Assembly: GCA_963847085.1 (NCBI GenBank) | Contig: CAWJYO010000011.1 | Span: forward strand, 434,001 to 498,000 | Reading direction: 5' to 3' | Length of the DNA stretch: 64,000 nucleotides | Origin: Ilyomonas sp963847085 | GTDB taxonomy: Bacteria > Bacteroidota > Bacteroidia > Chitinophagales > Chitinophagaceae | Shown: piece after piece, positions 53,524 through 62,754 of the stretch | Layout: each line of letters begins with the position of its first letter | How positions within the stretch are numbered: the stretch's first letter is position 1 | Translations under genes and position numbers: made by a program | Notes under the pieces: generated by a model | Told to the model about the DNA's origin: nothing | Database searches by the model: none | Seen by the model: only the letters and a program-made list of their open reading frames with translations

Positions 53524-54638
53524 ATGCAACACCTCTGAAAATTACTAAAAAAAAGCTACTAAAGCTTGATGCAATACGTGGCTTTGCGGCACTGTATGTT
53601 CTTTGCAATCACAGTTTACCCAAAGCAACGATAATTGCAGGAAGAGAATGGTATATTTTTCGGTATGCTCATGAAGTTGTTATTCTTTTTTTTATTCTTT
53701 CCGGTTTTGTAATTCAGTATTCTTATGCAAGCACTTCTGATAAATCGTTTAAGAGTTATTTTTTAAAGCGTTTTTTGCGTATTTACATACCCTTAATTCT
53801 TATTTTTATTGCTAATTATTTCATGTGGGCTTTAAATGCGATTCATTCAAGTCCACCCAACTGGACAGATATTCCCGGCAATTTATTAATGCTTCAAAAT
53901 ATCAGCGATCTATGGCAGCAACCTATGATGGTTACACCATTTATGAACAATGTGCCGTTATGGACGCTATCGTTTGAGTGGTGGTTTTATATGCTGTTTT
54001 TTTTGATCATAAATCAATTGGGTAAAAAATCTTCTACCATTGTTTATATTACCGGCATTTTTGCTGCAATTACTTATATCTTTTATCCTTTTTTTCTAAA
54101 CAGATTATTAATGCATTTTGTTATCTGGTGGGCGGGAGCCGATGCAGCAAAATTGTATTTTGAACATGCCAACATTAGCGTCAAAAACATGGCGAAGCCA
54201 TTGCTCTCTCTGGCAATAATAACTTGTCTGCTAATTGCAAATGTTTCTTTTTATAAATATCAACATCCAGGACAAGAATTGTTTTTTGCAACAAGCCCTT
54301 TGGTTGAAGTAAGGCATTTTGGCTTTTCTTTGGTTGCATTGCTGATAGCCATTTTTTGGAGAAAAATAAAATGGTTTGGCTTCAACTACACATTGGGTTT
54401 GTTTCAGCCGCTTGCATCTATTTCATTTGCACTTTATATTTCGCATTGGTTTATGATTTCTAATGCCTCTTATTTAAACAATATTATCAGCAACTTATAT
54501 CTCCGAATGGGTGCCTATTTTATTGTTTGCTGCTTATTCTGTTACTTGGTTGAGCGCATTATTTATCCTTATCTTAATAAAAGAATCCTCAATTTATTTT
54601 CGGGGCAAAAGAAAACGTTTACAGTGGTTGCAAAGTAA
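53524..54638 (+). CDS. acyltransferase 3 family membrane protein, start obscured by an indel
   Basis: About 372 residues. KLDAIRGFAALYVLCNHSLPKA (conserved His, split over two short strings: KLDAIRGFAALYV and LCNHS) and LPLW-type TLSFEWWFYMLFFLI are the O-acyltransferase family 3 signatures, with about ten transmembrane helices. The clean frame from 53538 has no ATG. The ATG at 53524 reaches it if one G is added after 53537, giving MQHLWKITKKK; otherwise an unusual codon would start it. It transfers acyl groups to sugars or peptidoglycan (family knowledge). It lies with the esterase between inverted MITE-like copies. Confidence 0.72.
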
Positions 54639-54714
54639 ATTTAAAGCGCCTCTTCTTTGCTGTTTTATTTACAATTTTGGCTGCAACACCCTGCCAACGT
54701 AGCTTCGCCTTTAC

Positions 54715-55953
54715 ATGCGCGTTACTCTGTTCATCGCAAAGCGAATTGCATTTAACCGGCAAAAATCATTTTCACGCTTTATCATCCGTTTAGCTATTGC
54801 AGCTACGGCATTGAGCGTTGCTGCCATGATTATCACCATTGCTTTTGTAACCGGCTTTCAGCAAACCGTAGCCAACAAAGTGTTTTCGTTTTGGGGACAT
54901 ATTCATGTGCAGCAATATGAAGCCAGTAAAGCGTTGGTAGCCGAAGAAACGCCGCTTGAAGAAAACGATACGGTACAACGCATTTTACATTCCATTCCGC
55001 AAATCAAAACTGTACAGGTGTTTGCTACTAAAAGTGCTGTGATTGAAAAGGCACAGGACATTGAGGGCGTTTTGATAAAAGGGGTAGGCAAAGATTATAA
55101 TTTTAGCAACCTGCAACCTTTTTTGCAGCAAGGAAAATGGCTTGATTTTAAAGATAGTTTGTACAGCAAAAACATCGTCATTTCGCAGCCCATTGCAGAC
55201 GAGCTGAACATCAAATTCAACGATACCGTTTCGGTTTATTTTATAACGCCATCCGAAGGCAAATCAATCTTGCGAAAACTAACCGTTTGCGGCATTTATA
55301 AAACCGGCATTGAAGAATACGACAAGCTGTTTGCTATTGCGGACATAAGGTTGCTTCGGCGCATCAATCACTGGAGCGAAACGGGAATTGGCGGTTATGA
55401 AATTTTTTTACACGACTACAACCAGATTGATACAGTCAACCATCTTCTTTACAATCAATACCAGTTGCCTGGGGCATGGGTGAGCCGGAGTGTAAAAGAT
55501 GTATATCCCAACATCTTCGACTGGCTGAATATTCAAAACACAAACCGCGATGTTATTTTTATTGTGATGGCAATTGTGGCTATCATCAATCTTATCACAT
55601 GTCTCTTAATTCTTGTACTGGAACGAACCCGCATGGTTGGCATTTTAAAAGCCATCGGTGCCAACAATGGTTACATCCGGCAGATCTTTTTATACTATGC
55701 TACTATTATTGCCGGCATTGGTGTTGCAACCGGTTTTGCGGCTGGCATTGGCTTGTGTTTGTTGCAGCAATATACTGGATTTATTCACTTAAATGAGAGC
55801 GCATACTACGTTTCGGTGGCGCCGGTTCATATTGTTTGGTGGCAAACAATTGTGGTTTGTTTGGCTACTTTGCTGGTTTGTTTTTTATCACTTATTCTTC
55901 CCGCTTTGTTTGTAAACAGAATACAACCTGTAAAAGCAATTCAGTTTAAATAA
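54715..55953 (+). CDS. ABC transporter permease, LolC/LolE-like
   Basis: 412 residues. N-terminal helix after a basic stretch (AFNRQKSFSRFIIRLAIAATALSVAAMIITIAF), a large periplasmic MacB-PCD-like domain (about 50-260), then three C-terminal helices (VIFIVMAIVAIINLITCLLILV, the segment after GILKAIGANNGYI, and VVCLATLLVCFLSLILP). The RTRMVGILKAIGAN string is the cytoplasmic coupling helix of this family. It probably extracts lipoproteins or another hydrophobic substrate with an ATPase not encoded here. The second MITE-like copy starts 34 bp after its stop. Confidence 0.88.
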   Translation: MRVTLFIAKRIAFNRQKSFSRFIIRLAIAATALSVAAMIITIAFVTGFQQTVANKVFSFWGHIHVQQYEASKALVAEETPLEENDTVQRILHSIPQIKTVQVFATKSAVIEKAQDIEGVLIKGVGKDYNFSNLQPFLQQGKWLDFKDSLYSKNIVISQPIADELNIKFNDTVSVYFITPSEGKSILRKLTVCGIYKTGIEEYDKLFAIADIRLLRRINHWSETGIGGYEIFLHDYNQIDTVNHLLYNQYQLPGAWVSRSVKDVYPNIFDWLNIQNTNRDVIFIVMAIVAIINLITCLLILVLERTRMVGILKAIGANNGYIRQIFLYYATIIAGIGVATGFAAGIGLCLLQQYTGFIHLNESAYYVSVAPVHIVWWQTIVVCLATLLVCFLSLILPALFVNRIQPVKAIQFK

Positions 55954-55987
55954 ATTTTGAGTCATTTCAAATAAACACATTTGCTAG

Positions 55988-56096
55988 TGGTACAGTTTGA
56001 AATATTTCAATTAAGACCTGTTAGGTTATACGTTTACGATAATCGCTAAGAATAAGTAAACCTGACAGGTTATCGCCACTTTTTCAAACTGTACCA
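55988..56096 (-). mobile_element. 109-bp MITE-like element, copy 2 (inverted)
   Basis: Reverse complement of copy 1 with about three differences (for example CCTAACAGGTC in place of CCTGACAGGTT). Both copies directly follow a gene stop and together bracket 4.1 kb. Confidence 0.75.
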
Positions 56097-56341
56097 CGGC
56101 TAAAATAATTGCCATCAACAGCAGTTAAAAGAACACTGTTAAACGCATTTTTGGTTTTGTGCAAAAACATCATAAAGTAATTTTCTTTTCTAAGCGTTTA
56201 CACTAAGGATAAAGCAGGCAATCACACCAAAAACAACCATTCATTTGGTATAGGTCATTCCCTTGCTTTGGTCTAACTTTTGTCAATGACTGTGTTTTGT
56301 TTTTGACATAATAACTGACTTCAGTTTTGAATGATAAGTTG

Positions 56342-56628
56342 ATGAGGATGATGAAAGCAAATGTTTATTATGCGGAAGAAGGCTTGCAGAGCCATGCAAC
56401 CGGCATCACTTATTGCCGTTAAGCAAAGGTGGAAAAGGCACGCAAACAGTTTTACTGCACAAAATTTGCCATGATGCCATTCATTCGGTTTTTACTGAAA
56501 TGGAATTGAAAAAAGAATACAATACAATTGAAAGACTTCAGCAAAATGAAGATATAATGAAGTTTATAAAATGGGTTCGAAAAAAAGAACCGGAGTATTA
56601 CGATAAATCAATAAAAAAGAAACGATAA
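56342..56628 (+). CDS. small HNH nuclease-like protein, one indel near start
   Basis: About 95 residues if one G is added after 56353, joining MRMM to ESKCLLCGRR. The rest reads clearly: CLLCGRRLAEPCNRHHLLPL (CxxC, then HH), GGKGTQTVLLHKICHDAIHSVF (second zinc pair and catalytic His) and a C-terminal FIKWVRKKEPEYYD, as in small HNH proteins of Bacteroidota. Without the correction only a TTG start at 56413 is available, which would remove the first Cys pair. It probably binds DNA. The AT-rich gap after it carries the efflux operators. Confidence 0.6.
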
Positions 56629-56660
56629 ATCAACAGCAAATAGCTTAAAAAAAATTAAAT

Positions 56661-56676
56661 TTAAACAAGCGTTTAA
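56661..56676. promoter_or_regulatory. TetR operator, efflux operon site 1
   Basis: TTAAACAAGCGTTTAA, a palindrome with arms TTAAAC/GTTTAA. Identical in design to the tetR operators at 61717 and 61735. Confidence 0.7.
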
Positions 56677-56681
56677 TTTAT

Positions 56682-56697
56682 TCAAACAATTGTTTAA
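56682..56697. promoter_or_regulatory. TetR operator, efflux operon site 2
   Basis: TCAAACAATTGTTTAA, 21 bp centre to centre from site 1, overlapping the -7 element at 56695-56702, so bound repressor would block the promoter. Confidence 0.7.
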
Positions 56698-56702
56698 TTT
56701 TG
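56695..56702 (+). promoter_or_regulatory. -7 element of efflux operon
   Basis: TAATTTTG matches TAnnTTTG; the -33 position (about 56671) reads GTTT within operator 1. It lies about 90 bp before the tolC-like ATG. Confidence 0.6.
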
Positions 56703-56792
56703 CACCCGCAATTACCAACTGATGTTTTCATCAACGGTGCTTTGCAAATTTTGAACAGCAATCAGTTACATTCATTAACCGAATATTTTTCA

Positions 56793-58113
56793 ATGAAATC
56801 GCATTTGTTTTTATTCCTTTTTTTATTTTTCTCCCATTTTGTTTTTGCACAAAATACAACGCCGCTTACGCTTGATAAAGCCGATTGAGATGGGCGTAAA
56901 AAACAGCAAAACTTTGCAGTTAAGCCGTGCGCGTTTAGAAGAAGCAACCGCAGCCGTAAAAGAAGCTGAACAGCGCAAGTTGCCCGATGTAACAGCAAGC
57001 GGCTCTTATCTGCGGGTAAATAATCCAACTATCAGTTTAAAATACCAGCAGCAAAAGGGTTCTTCCACAGATACCACCACACATACTGCCAGTACGCCAA
57101 AAGTTTCGCAGGCAGTGTATGGATTAGTGAATGCATCGTTACCTATTTTTTCAGGCTTCAGAATTAAATATGGTGTTGAAGCTTCTAAATTTCTTGAGAA
57201 AGCGTCTGTTCTGGACGCAGCAAATGATAAGGAAGGCGTTGTCATCAATATTATTGATGCTTACAATAGCTTATACAAAGCCGGTTTGCAGATTGATGTT
57301 ATCAACAGTAGCTTGCAACAGGCGCAGCAACGAGTTAAGGATTTTACCAACTTAGAAGCCAATGGCTTATTGGCCCGAAATGATTTGCTAAAATCGCAAT
57401 TGCAGGTTTCTAACATACAGCTTTCCTTGCTTGATGCACAAAACAATGTAAAGCTAAATACCATTGTATTAAACTTATTATTGGGCTTGCCTGATAGCAC
57501 AAAACTGTTGCTCGATAGCACCAGTTTTGCTTCCCTGCCACCGCTTGGTGCTTCGGCAGATTATATACAACAGGCTTTACAAAACCGAAAAGATTTGCAG
57601 GCTGTTGATTATCGCATAAAAGCACAGGGTTCGGCAGTTAAATCGGCACAAGGTGAAAAATATCCGTCTGTTGCATTAACCGGCGGTTATGTGGCTGCCG
57701 ATATACCTAATGTGCTTAGCGTTTACAATGCTGTAAACATTGGTATTGGCGTGCAGTATAGCTTGAGCTCGTTATGGAAAACCGATGCAAAAGTTGCACA
57801 GGCAAGAGCAAGAGAACATCAGGCAGAAGCCAATCGTGGCGAGCTTTCCGACGAGATTCAACTTCAGGTGGCAAGAGCTTATGTAAGCTATTCATCCAGC
57901 CTTGAAAAAATAAATGTTTACCAGTTGGCAGTTGATCAGGCAGAGGAAAATTACCGCATTACCAAAAATAAATTTGACAACAGTTTGGCAACCACAACCG
58001 ATTTACTGGAAGCAGAAGCGGCTCAACTACAAGCAAGATTAAATTATGCTACCGCAAAATCTGACGCAGCCGTGACCTATAAACATCTTCAGCAATCTAT
58101 CGGAGCGTTATAA
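56793..58113 (+). CDS. TolC-family outer-membrane efflux protein, one indel
   Basis: About 439 residues. ATG at 56793 opens a signal peptide (FLFLFLFFSHFVFA); the frame ends at 56888 but resumes directly if the G at 56883 is dropped, giving LTLDKAIEMGVKNS, the standard TolC start. Two repeats of coiled-coil helices and beta strands follow (LEEATAAVKEAEQRKLPDV, then QVARAYVSYSSSLEKI and YRITKNKFDNSLATTTDLLEAE). It is the outer-membrane channel of the tripartite pump with the next two genes, under TetR-type operators. Confidence 0.9.
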
Positions 58114-58149
58114 CTTTTATTCACAAAAACAAACACATTACTATTTTAT

Positions 58150-59278
58150 ATGGCAACAGTTACCAGCAGCGAGCCGCAAACAACAATACAACCGAAGCGG
58201 CTGAACCAAAAAAGAAAAGCAGAGGATTTTTAATTGTATTGATTTTATTGGTACTTGGGCGGTGCCGCATTTGGCATTACCAAATACCAACATGCCAGGC
58301 ACTATGAAGATACCGATGATGCGCAGATTGCTGCCAACATCAGCCCTGTTATTCCCCGCGTTTCAGGCTATGTTTCTGAAGTGCGCGTAGCCGATAATCA
58401 ACAGGTAAAAAAAGGCGATACATTAATCGTAATGGACAATCGCGATTTAAAAATAAGGCTCGAGCAAGCCGAAGCCGCTTTAACTACCGCGCAAAGCAAT
58501 CGTTCAGCAGCACAGGCTTCCACTACAGCCTCAAGTGCAAACATTGGCACATCAAAAGCAGCCGTTGCAACCATTGATGCACAAATTGACCAGGCAAAAA
58601 TTAATGTATGGCGCACCACACAGGATTACAACCGATACGCCAATCTGATACAAGATCACACCATTACCCAGCAACAATTTGAACAGGCACAGGCAGCTAA
58701 AGAAACCGCCGAAAAGCAATTGGTGATTTTGCAACAGCAACGCGCACAGGCAGCTACGCAGATCAATGTAACTTCATCGCAAAGCGGGGCGACATCAAAG
58801 CAAATTAATGTTGCCGATGCCGTTATCAAACAACGCCAGGCAGATGTAGATGATGCAAAATTAAACTTGTCGTATGCCGTTGTGTTAGCGCCGGCTGATG
58901 GTTTGGTGTCGAAAGTAAACGTGCAGCCAGGCCAGTATCTTACAGCAGGTCAGTCTCTTGTTTAGTATTGTGCTAAAACAAAACCTTTGGGTAGTGGCTA
59001 ATTTTAAAGAAACTCAGTTGGCAAAGATGAAAGTTGGACAAACTGTAACTATAAATGTAGATGCATTTCCACATCACGATTTTGCAGCAAAAATTACTTC
59101 TCTTTCTGCCGCCACAGGTGCCAGCTACGCTTTGTTGCCACCCGATAATGCTTCGGGAAACTTTGTAAAAGTGGTACAAAGAGTTCCGGTAAAAATCGAA
59201 TTCACCGATCCGAACGACTCTTTGCTTCAACAGCTTCGTGCAGGTATGAATGTAGATGCAGAAGTGCGTTTGGATTGA
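58150..59278 (+). CDS. EmrA/HlyD-family membrane-fusion protein, three indels
   Basis: About 375 residues when repaired. A missing G after 58194, an extra G at 58257-58259 and an extra G at 58960 explain the three breaks and give a single inner-membrane anchor (FLIVLILLVLGG), DDAQIAANISPVIPRVSGYV (biotinyl-lipoyl half), a long coiled coil (about 58440-58860), the second lipoyl half (VVLAPADGLVSKVNVQPGQY) and a beta-barrel (LWVVANFKETQLAKMKVGQTV). It links the EmrB-like pump to TolC across the periplasm. Confidence 0.88.
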
Positions 59279-59338
59279 TAACAATTGAACAAAAAGGAAA
59301 ACTTGTTTCTTTTTTGTTTTTGCTTAAAAAGTTAATGT

Positions 59339-60925
59339 ATGCAGCCTACACAAGCATCGTTAGTTGAATATGGAAGCCGGCGTGTAATCATTACCCTTAC
59401 CGCCATCATTTGTGCATTGCTTGAAATTGTTGACAGCACCATTGTTAACGTTGCTTTGAATGATATGCGTGGCAACCTGGGCGCAACCCTTACCGAAGTG
59501 GGTTGGGTGGTTACCGCTTATGCCATTGGTAATGTAATCGTTGTTCCTATGACAAGCTGGCTTTCGCAGCAGTTTGGCCGACGCAATTATTTTGCAGCCT
59601 CCATTCTGTTGTTTACGCTTTGTTCGTTTTTATGCGGTAATGCTACCAGCATTTGGGAGTTGGTTGCTTTCCGGTTTTTGCAAGGTTGTGGTGGTGGTGC
59701 TTTGCTGGTAACTTCGCAAACCATCATTACTGAAAGTTACCCGCCCGAAAAACGCGGTACAGCGCAAGCTATTTATGGTTTGGGCGTAATTGTTGGTCCA
59801 ACATTAGGACCTCCGTTGGGTGGTTATATCGTTGATAATTTTACCTGGCCTTATATTTTTTATATCAATATTCCTCTGGGTATTATTGCAGCTTTGCTAA
59901 CGCTGCAATTTGTTAGAAGTCCGAAGTATGGTGAAAAAAGTAAAGCTGCTGATGTTGACTGGTTTGGTATTGCATTCTTAGCCATGTTTGTGGGTTCGCT
60001 GCAATATGTATTGGAGCGTGGACAGGATGAAGACTGGTTTAATGATTTTTGGATTACAACATTTGCTGTTACCGCATTTTTTGGATTGTTCTTTTTTATC
60101 TGGCGTGAACTTACTTTCCGGAATCCAATTGTTGATTTAAGAGTTTTGAAAAATGGCAATCTGCGAATTGGAACTATTATGTCGTTTATTCTTGGTTTTG
60201 GCTTGTATGGCTCTACTTATATTGTTCCGATTTATACGCAGGCAACCCTTGGCTGGACGGCGCAACAATCAGGTATGTTAATGGTTCCGGCTGCCTTAAC
60301 AACAGCCTTTATGATGCCTATCATCGGGCAGTTATTGCAGCGAGGCGTGAAACAACAATACCTTGTTTCTTTAGGTTTGTTTATCTTTTTTATTTATAGT
60401 TTTTGGGGTTATAAAATACTAACGCCAGATACCGGCAAAGATGCTTTTTTCTGGATGCTAATTGTACGCGGCGCAGGTTTGGGCTTGTTGTTTATACCTA
60501 TTACAACATTGGCTCTTTCAACACTTAAAGGCAAGCAAATAGGGCAAGGCGCATCGTTTACAGGTATGATGCGGCAATTAGGTGGCTCGTTTGGTATTGC
60601 CATGATTACCACTTATACCGCCCGAAGAAACGAATTGTACCGAAGCGATTTGGTAAGTAAATTAAATGTTGATAATGCCAATGTGCAAAGCCGCATTCAT
60701 GGTTTGCAGCAAAACTTTATAGCAAAAGGCGCACCGCCCGATGTGGCTTTAAAACAAGCTTATGGTGTGCTGGAAGGTATCGTTTATAAGCAAGCTTCAG
60801 TGCTTTCATATATGGATGTATTCCTCTATCTCGGTGTATTGTTTTTGATTTGTATTCCTTTTATTCTTTTTGTAAAGAACAGAAAACAAGCTGGCAAAAT
60901 AGATATGAGTGAAGCCATGCATTGA
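59339..60925 (+). CDS. EmrB/QacA-family MFS drug efflux pump (DHA2, 14 TM)
   Basis: 528 residues with about 14 hydrophobic helices. Motif A-like SWLSQQFGRRNYF, motif D1 LEIVDSTIVNVALNDM and motif C GLGVIVGPTLGPPLGG identify the DHA2 proton-driven exporters. With the upstream fusion protein and TolC it forms a tripartite pump that exports hydrophobic toxins or drugs. Start ATG at 59339. Followed by a very strong palindrome and, convergently, the tetR gene. Confidence 0.94.
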   Translation: MQPTQASLVEYGSRRVIITLTAIICALLEIVDSTIVNVALNDMRGNLGATLTEVGWVVTAYAIGNVIVVPMTSWLSQQFGRRNYFAASILLFTLCSFLCGNATSIWELVAFRFLQGCGGGALLVTSQTIITESYPPEKRGTAQAIYGLGVIVGPTLGPPLGGYIVDNFTWPYIFYINIPLGIIAALLTLQFVRSPKYGEKSKAADVDWFGIAFLAMFVGSLQYVLERGQDEDWFNDFWITTFAVTAFFGLFFFIWRELTFRNPIVDLRVLKNGNLRIGTIMSFILGFGLYGSTYIVPIYTQATLGWTAQQSGMLMVPAALTTAFMMPIIGQLLQRGVKQQYLVSLGLFIFFIYSFWGYKILTPDTGKDAFFWMLIVRGAGLGLLFIPITTLALSTLKGKQIGQGASFTGMMRQLGGSFGIAMITTYTARRNELYRSDLVSKLNVDNANVQSRIHGLQQNFIAKGAPPDVALKQAYGVLEGIVYKQASVLSYMDVFLYLGVLFLICIPFILFVKNRKQAGKIDMSEAMH

Positions 60926-60942
60926 TATAACTTATTATACTG

Positions 60943-60993
60943 ATCTCATATAAAGTTCCGAACCATTAAAAGGTTCGGAACTTTATATGAGAT
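60943..60993. terminator. 22-bp-arm hairpin between emrB-like and tetR genes
   Basis: ATCTCATATAAAGTTCCGAA plus CC and its perfect complement flank ATTAAAA. Likely terminator of the efflux operon. Confidence 0.75.
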
Positions 60994-60999
60994 TCAAAC

Positions 61000-61039
61000 A
61001 AAAACAAAAGCAGTAATTTTCTTTACTGCTTTTGTTTTT
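61000..61039. terminator. hairpin built on AAAAACAAAAGC
   Basis: AAAAACAAAAGCAGTAA and its perfect complement TTACTGCTTTTGTTTTT around 6 nt; T-rich on the minus strand, so it can terminate tetR. The window-wide word AAAAACAAA appears in both arms. Confidence 0.75.
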
Positions 61040-61065
61040 ACGCCTATTTATATCACAATCTCATC

Positions 61066-61698
61066 CTATACTTTTACTAAATGCGCATGCATGAATTGCT
61101 TTAAATGATCGGCAACGCGCTTTTGAAAGCTTTCACTTTCGTAAGGCACTTGATCGGTCTGCGATTCTTTAAACAAATAATATTTGCATATTTTCTTTGA
61201 CAACAATACAGCGTTTAATGTTCCTGTGAAGGAAGCAACTGTAAGCGGAACATCTACCTTTCTAAACTCTTTTTTACGAATCCCGCTTTCGATAATTTTT
61301 ATAATCATATCCGAATTCCTTGCCAGCACATTTAATATTGCTTTACCCAAATCTTCACGCTGGTTCAGCATCAATTCCTGGTGTAAAACCTTATGGAACT
61401 CGCGGTTGTTGAACAAGCGCTTTACATAAATATCAATTACTTTCTCAACTTTTTGAAAAGCAGTAAGCGAAGTATTGCTCATCACTTCATCAAGCATATC
61501 CCGCGTGTACGAAACATTAAATTCAACAATGCTTTCAAACAGCTTTTCTTTCGAGCCAAAATAATAATGAATCATTGCAAGGTTCACGTCTGCCGCGGCA
61601 GCAATGTCGCGTACCGATGTACCTTCAAAACCTTTGGTAGCAAACAACGAAACCGCAGTATTCATAATATGCTCACGCTTATCAATTGCCGTCTTCAC
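61066..61698 (-). CDS. TetR-family repressor of the efflux operon
   Basis: 210 residues. N-terminal helix-turn-helix: NTAVSLFATKGFEGTSVRDIAAAADVNL as two parts (AVSLFATKGFEGTSV and RDIAAAADVNLAMIHYYFGSK). The C-terminal ligand domain (FHKVLHQELMLNQREDLG and onwards) is of AcrR type. The gene faces the efflux operon, and its own promoter and that of the operon share a 16-bp palindrome, so it very probably represses both and releases DNA when the pump substrate binds. Confidence 0.92.
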   Translation of the reverse strand: MKTAIDKREHIMNTAVSLFATKGFEGTSVRDIAAAADVNLAMIHYYFGSKEKLFESIVEFNVSYTRDMLDEVMSNTSLTAFQKVEKVIDIYVKRLFNNREFHKVLHQELMLNQREDLGKAILNVLARNSDMIIKIIESGIRKKEFRKVDVPLTVASFTGTLNAVLLSKKICKYYLFKESQTDQVPYESESFQKRVADHLKQFMHAHLVKV

Positions 61699-61711
61699 TT
61701 TCTTTTTTCTT

Positions 61712-61743
61712 CAAAATTAAACAACTGTTCAAAATTAAACAAA
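61712..61743 (-). promoter_or_regulatory. tetR promoter (TTTG-N20-TAATTTTG)
   Basis: On the minus strand TTTG (61743-61740), 20 bp, then TAATTTTG (61719-61712). Both operators overlap it, implying autorepression. A second TAATTTTG occurs at 61737-61730. Confidence 0.7.
61717..61732. promoter_or_regulatory. TetR operator, tetR site 1
   Basis: TTAAACAACTGTTCAA, one mismatch from a perfect TTAAAC-N4-GTTTAA palindrome. Confidence 0.7.
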
Positions 61744-61750
61744 CGTTTAA
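61735..61750. promoter_or_regulatory. TetR operator, tetR site 2
   Basis: TTAAACAAACGTTTAA, 18 bp centre to centre from site 1 and one base from efflux operator 1 in its four-base spacer (AAAC against AAGC, two differences). Confidence 0.7.
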
Positions 61751-61839
61751 TTTGTTTTTAATGAACTGTTAGGAAACCACTCTTTTTATTGGAGCATAAA
61801 ATTGCAAACAATGGCATAATTTTTTGAAATTACGGACCT

Positions 61840-62646
61840 ATGATAATCAAAGTAAGAGATTTTAGTATCGAGCAGTTTTACGACAAGGCTTACAACTGGC
61901 TGATGACAAACGGCCCTAACATCATCATAGCCCTTATTATGGGTTTTATTGGTTTTTGGGTAATAAGATTTCTGATAGGAAGATTGCACAAGATATTCGA
62001 CAAACGCAATCTCGATGCGTCTCTTCGCCCATTTTTATTGAGTCTTATTGAGGCGGCTTTGCAATTGCTTCTGTTTCTTGCCATCCTTCAGGAACTGAAT
62101 ATCAGACTTACTTTGTTTGCCAGTTTGCTTGCTGCTATTGGCGTGGCTGCAGGTCTTGCTCTTTCGGGCACATTACAAAACTTTACAAGTGGCATTTTAA
62201 TTTTATTATTAAAACCGTTTCGTGTTGGCGATAGTATCATCGCGCAAGGCCAGGAAGGTATTGTGGAAGCCATCGAAATATTTTACACAGTTGTTACTAC
62301 TTATGACAACCGCACGGTTATCATTCCCAACAGTAAGCTTTCCAATGAAGTTATTATCAACATCAGCCGTGAAGGTGTCCGAAGATTAGACATTGATTTC
62401 AAGTTTTCTTTTACAGCAGATTATAAACAAATCGAAGATGTATTACAATCTTCAATTGCTAACATGCAATCTATTTTACAATCGCCCGAAAGCCGTATCG
62501 GTATCAATACGATTGAAGCTGATGGATTTAGAATTACAGTAAATGTCTGGATTAATGCACACGGTTTTCAGGACGCGAAACTGAAGATTCAGCAGCAACT
62601 GATTGATGACTTAAAGAAGAACAACATTAAGCTGCCGGGAACGTAA
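61840..62646 (+). CDS. small-conductance mechanosensitive channel (MscS family)
   Basis: 268 residues. Three transmembrane helices; the pore helix TM3 is visible as SLLAAIGVAAGLALSGTLQNF with its small-residue packing, followed by the conserved FTSGILILLLKPFRVGDSI and a beta domain (TVVTTYDNRTVIIPNSKL). The channel opens under membrane tension to release solutes. Freestanding; no regulator visible. Confidence 0.94.
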   Translation: MIIKVRDFSIEQFYDKAYNWLMTNGPNIIIALIMGFIGFWVIRFLIGRLHKIFDKRNLDASLRPFLLSLIEAALQLLLFLAILQELNIRLTLFASLLAAIGVAAGLALSGTLQNFTSGILILLLKPFRVGDSIIAQGQEGIVEAIEIFYTVVTTYDNRTVIIPNSKLSNEVIINISREGVRRLDIDFKFSFTADYKQIEDVLQSSIANMQSILQSPESRIGINTIEADGFRITVNVWINAHGFQDAKLKIQQQLIDDLKKNNIKLPGT

Positions 62647-62676
62647 TTCGATTTGTGATTGATGATTTGTGATTGC
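62646..62676. repeat. GATTTGTGATT word repeat
   Basis: CGATTTGTGATTGATGATTTGTGATTG, the reverse complement of the AATCACAAATCAT words found at 12224 and 21391. Confidence 0.45.
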
Positions 62677-62754
62677 TGAAAGCTACACTCACAAAGGCTT
62701 TCATTAAATGGCAGCTTCTGATATATATGCAAAAAATTCAGGCAAAAACAAACA

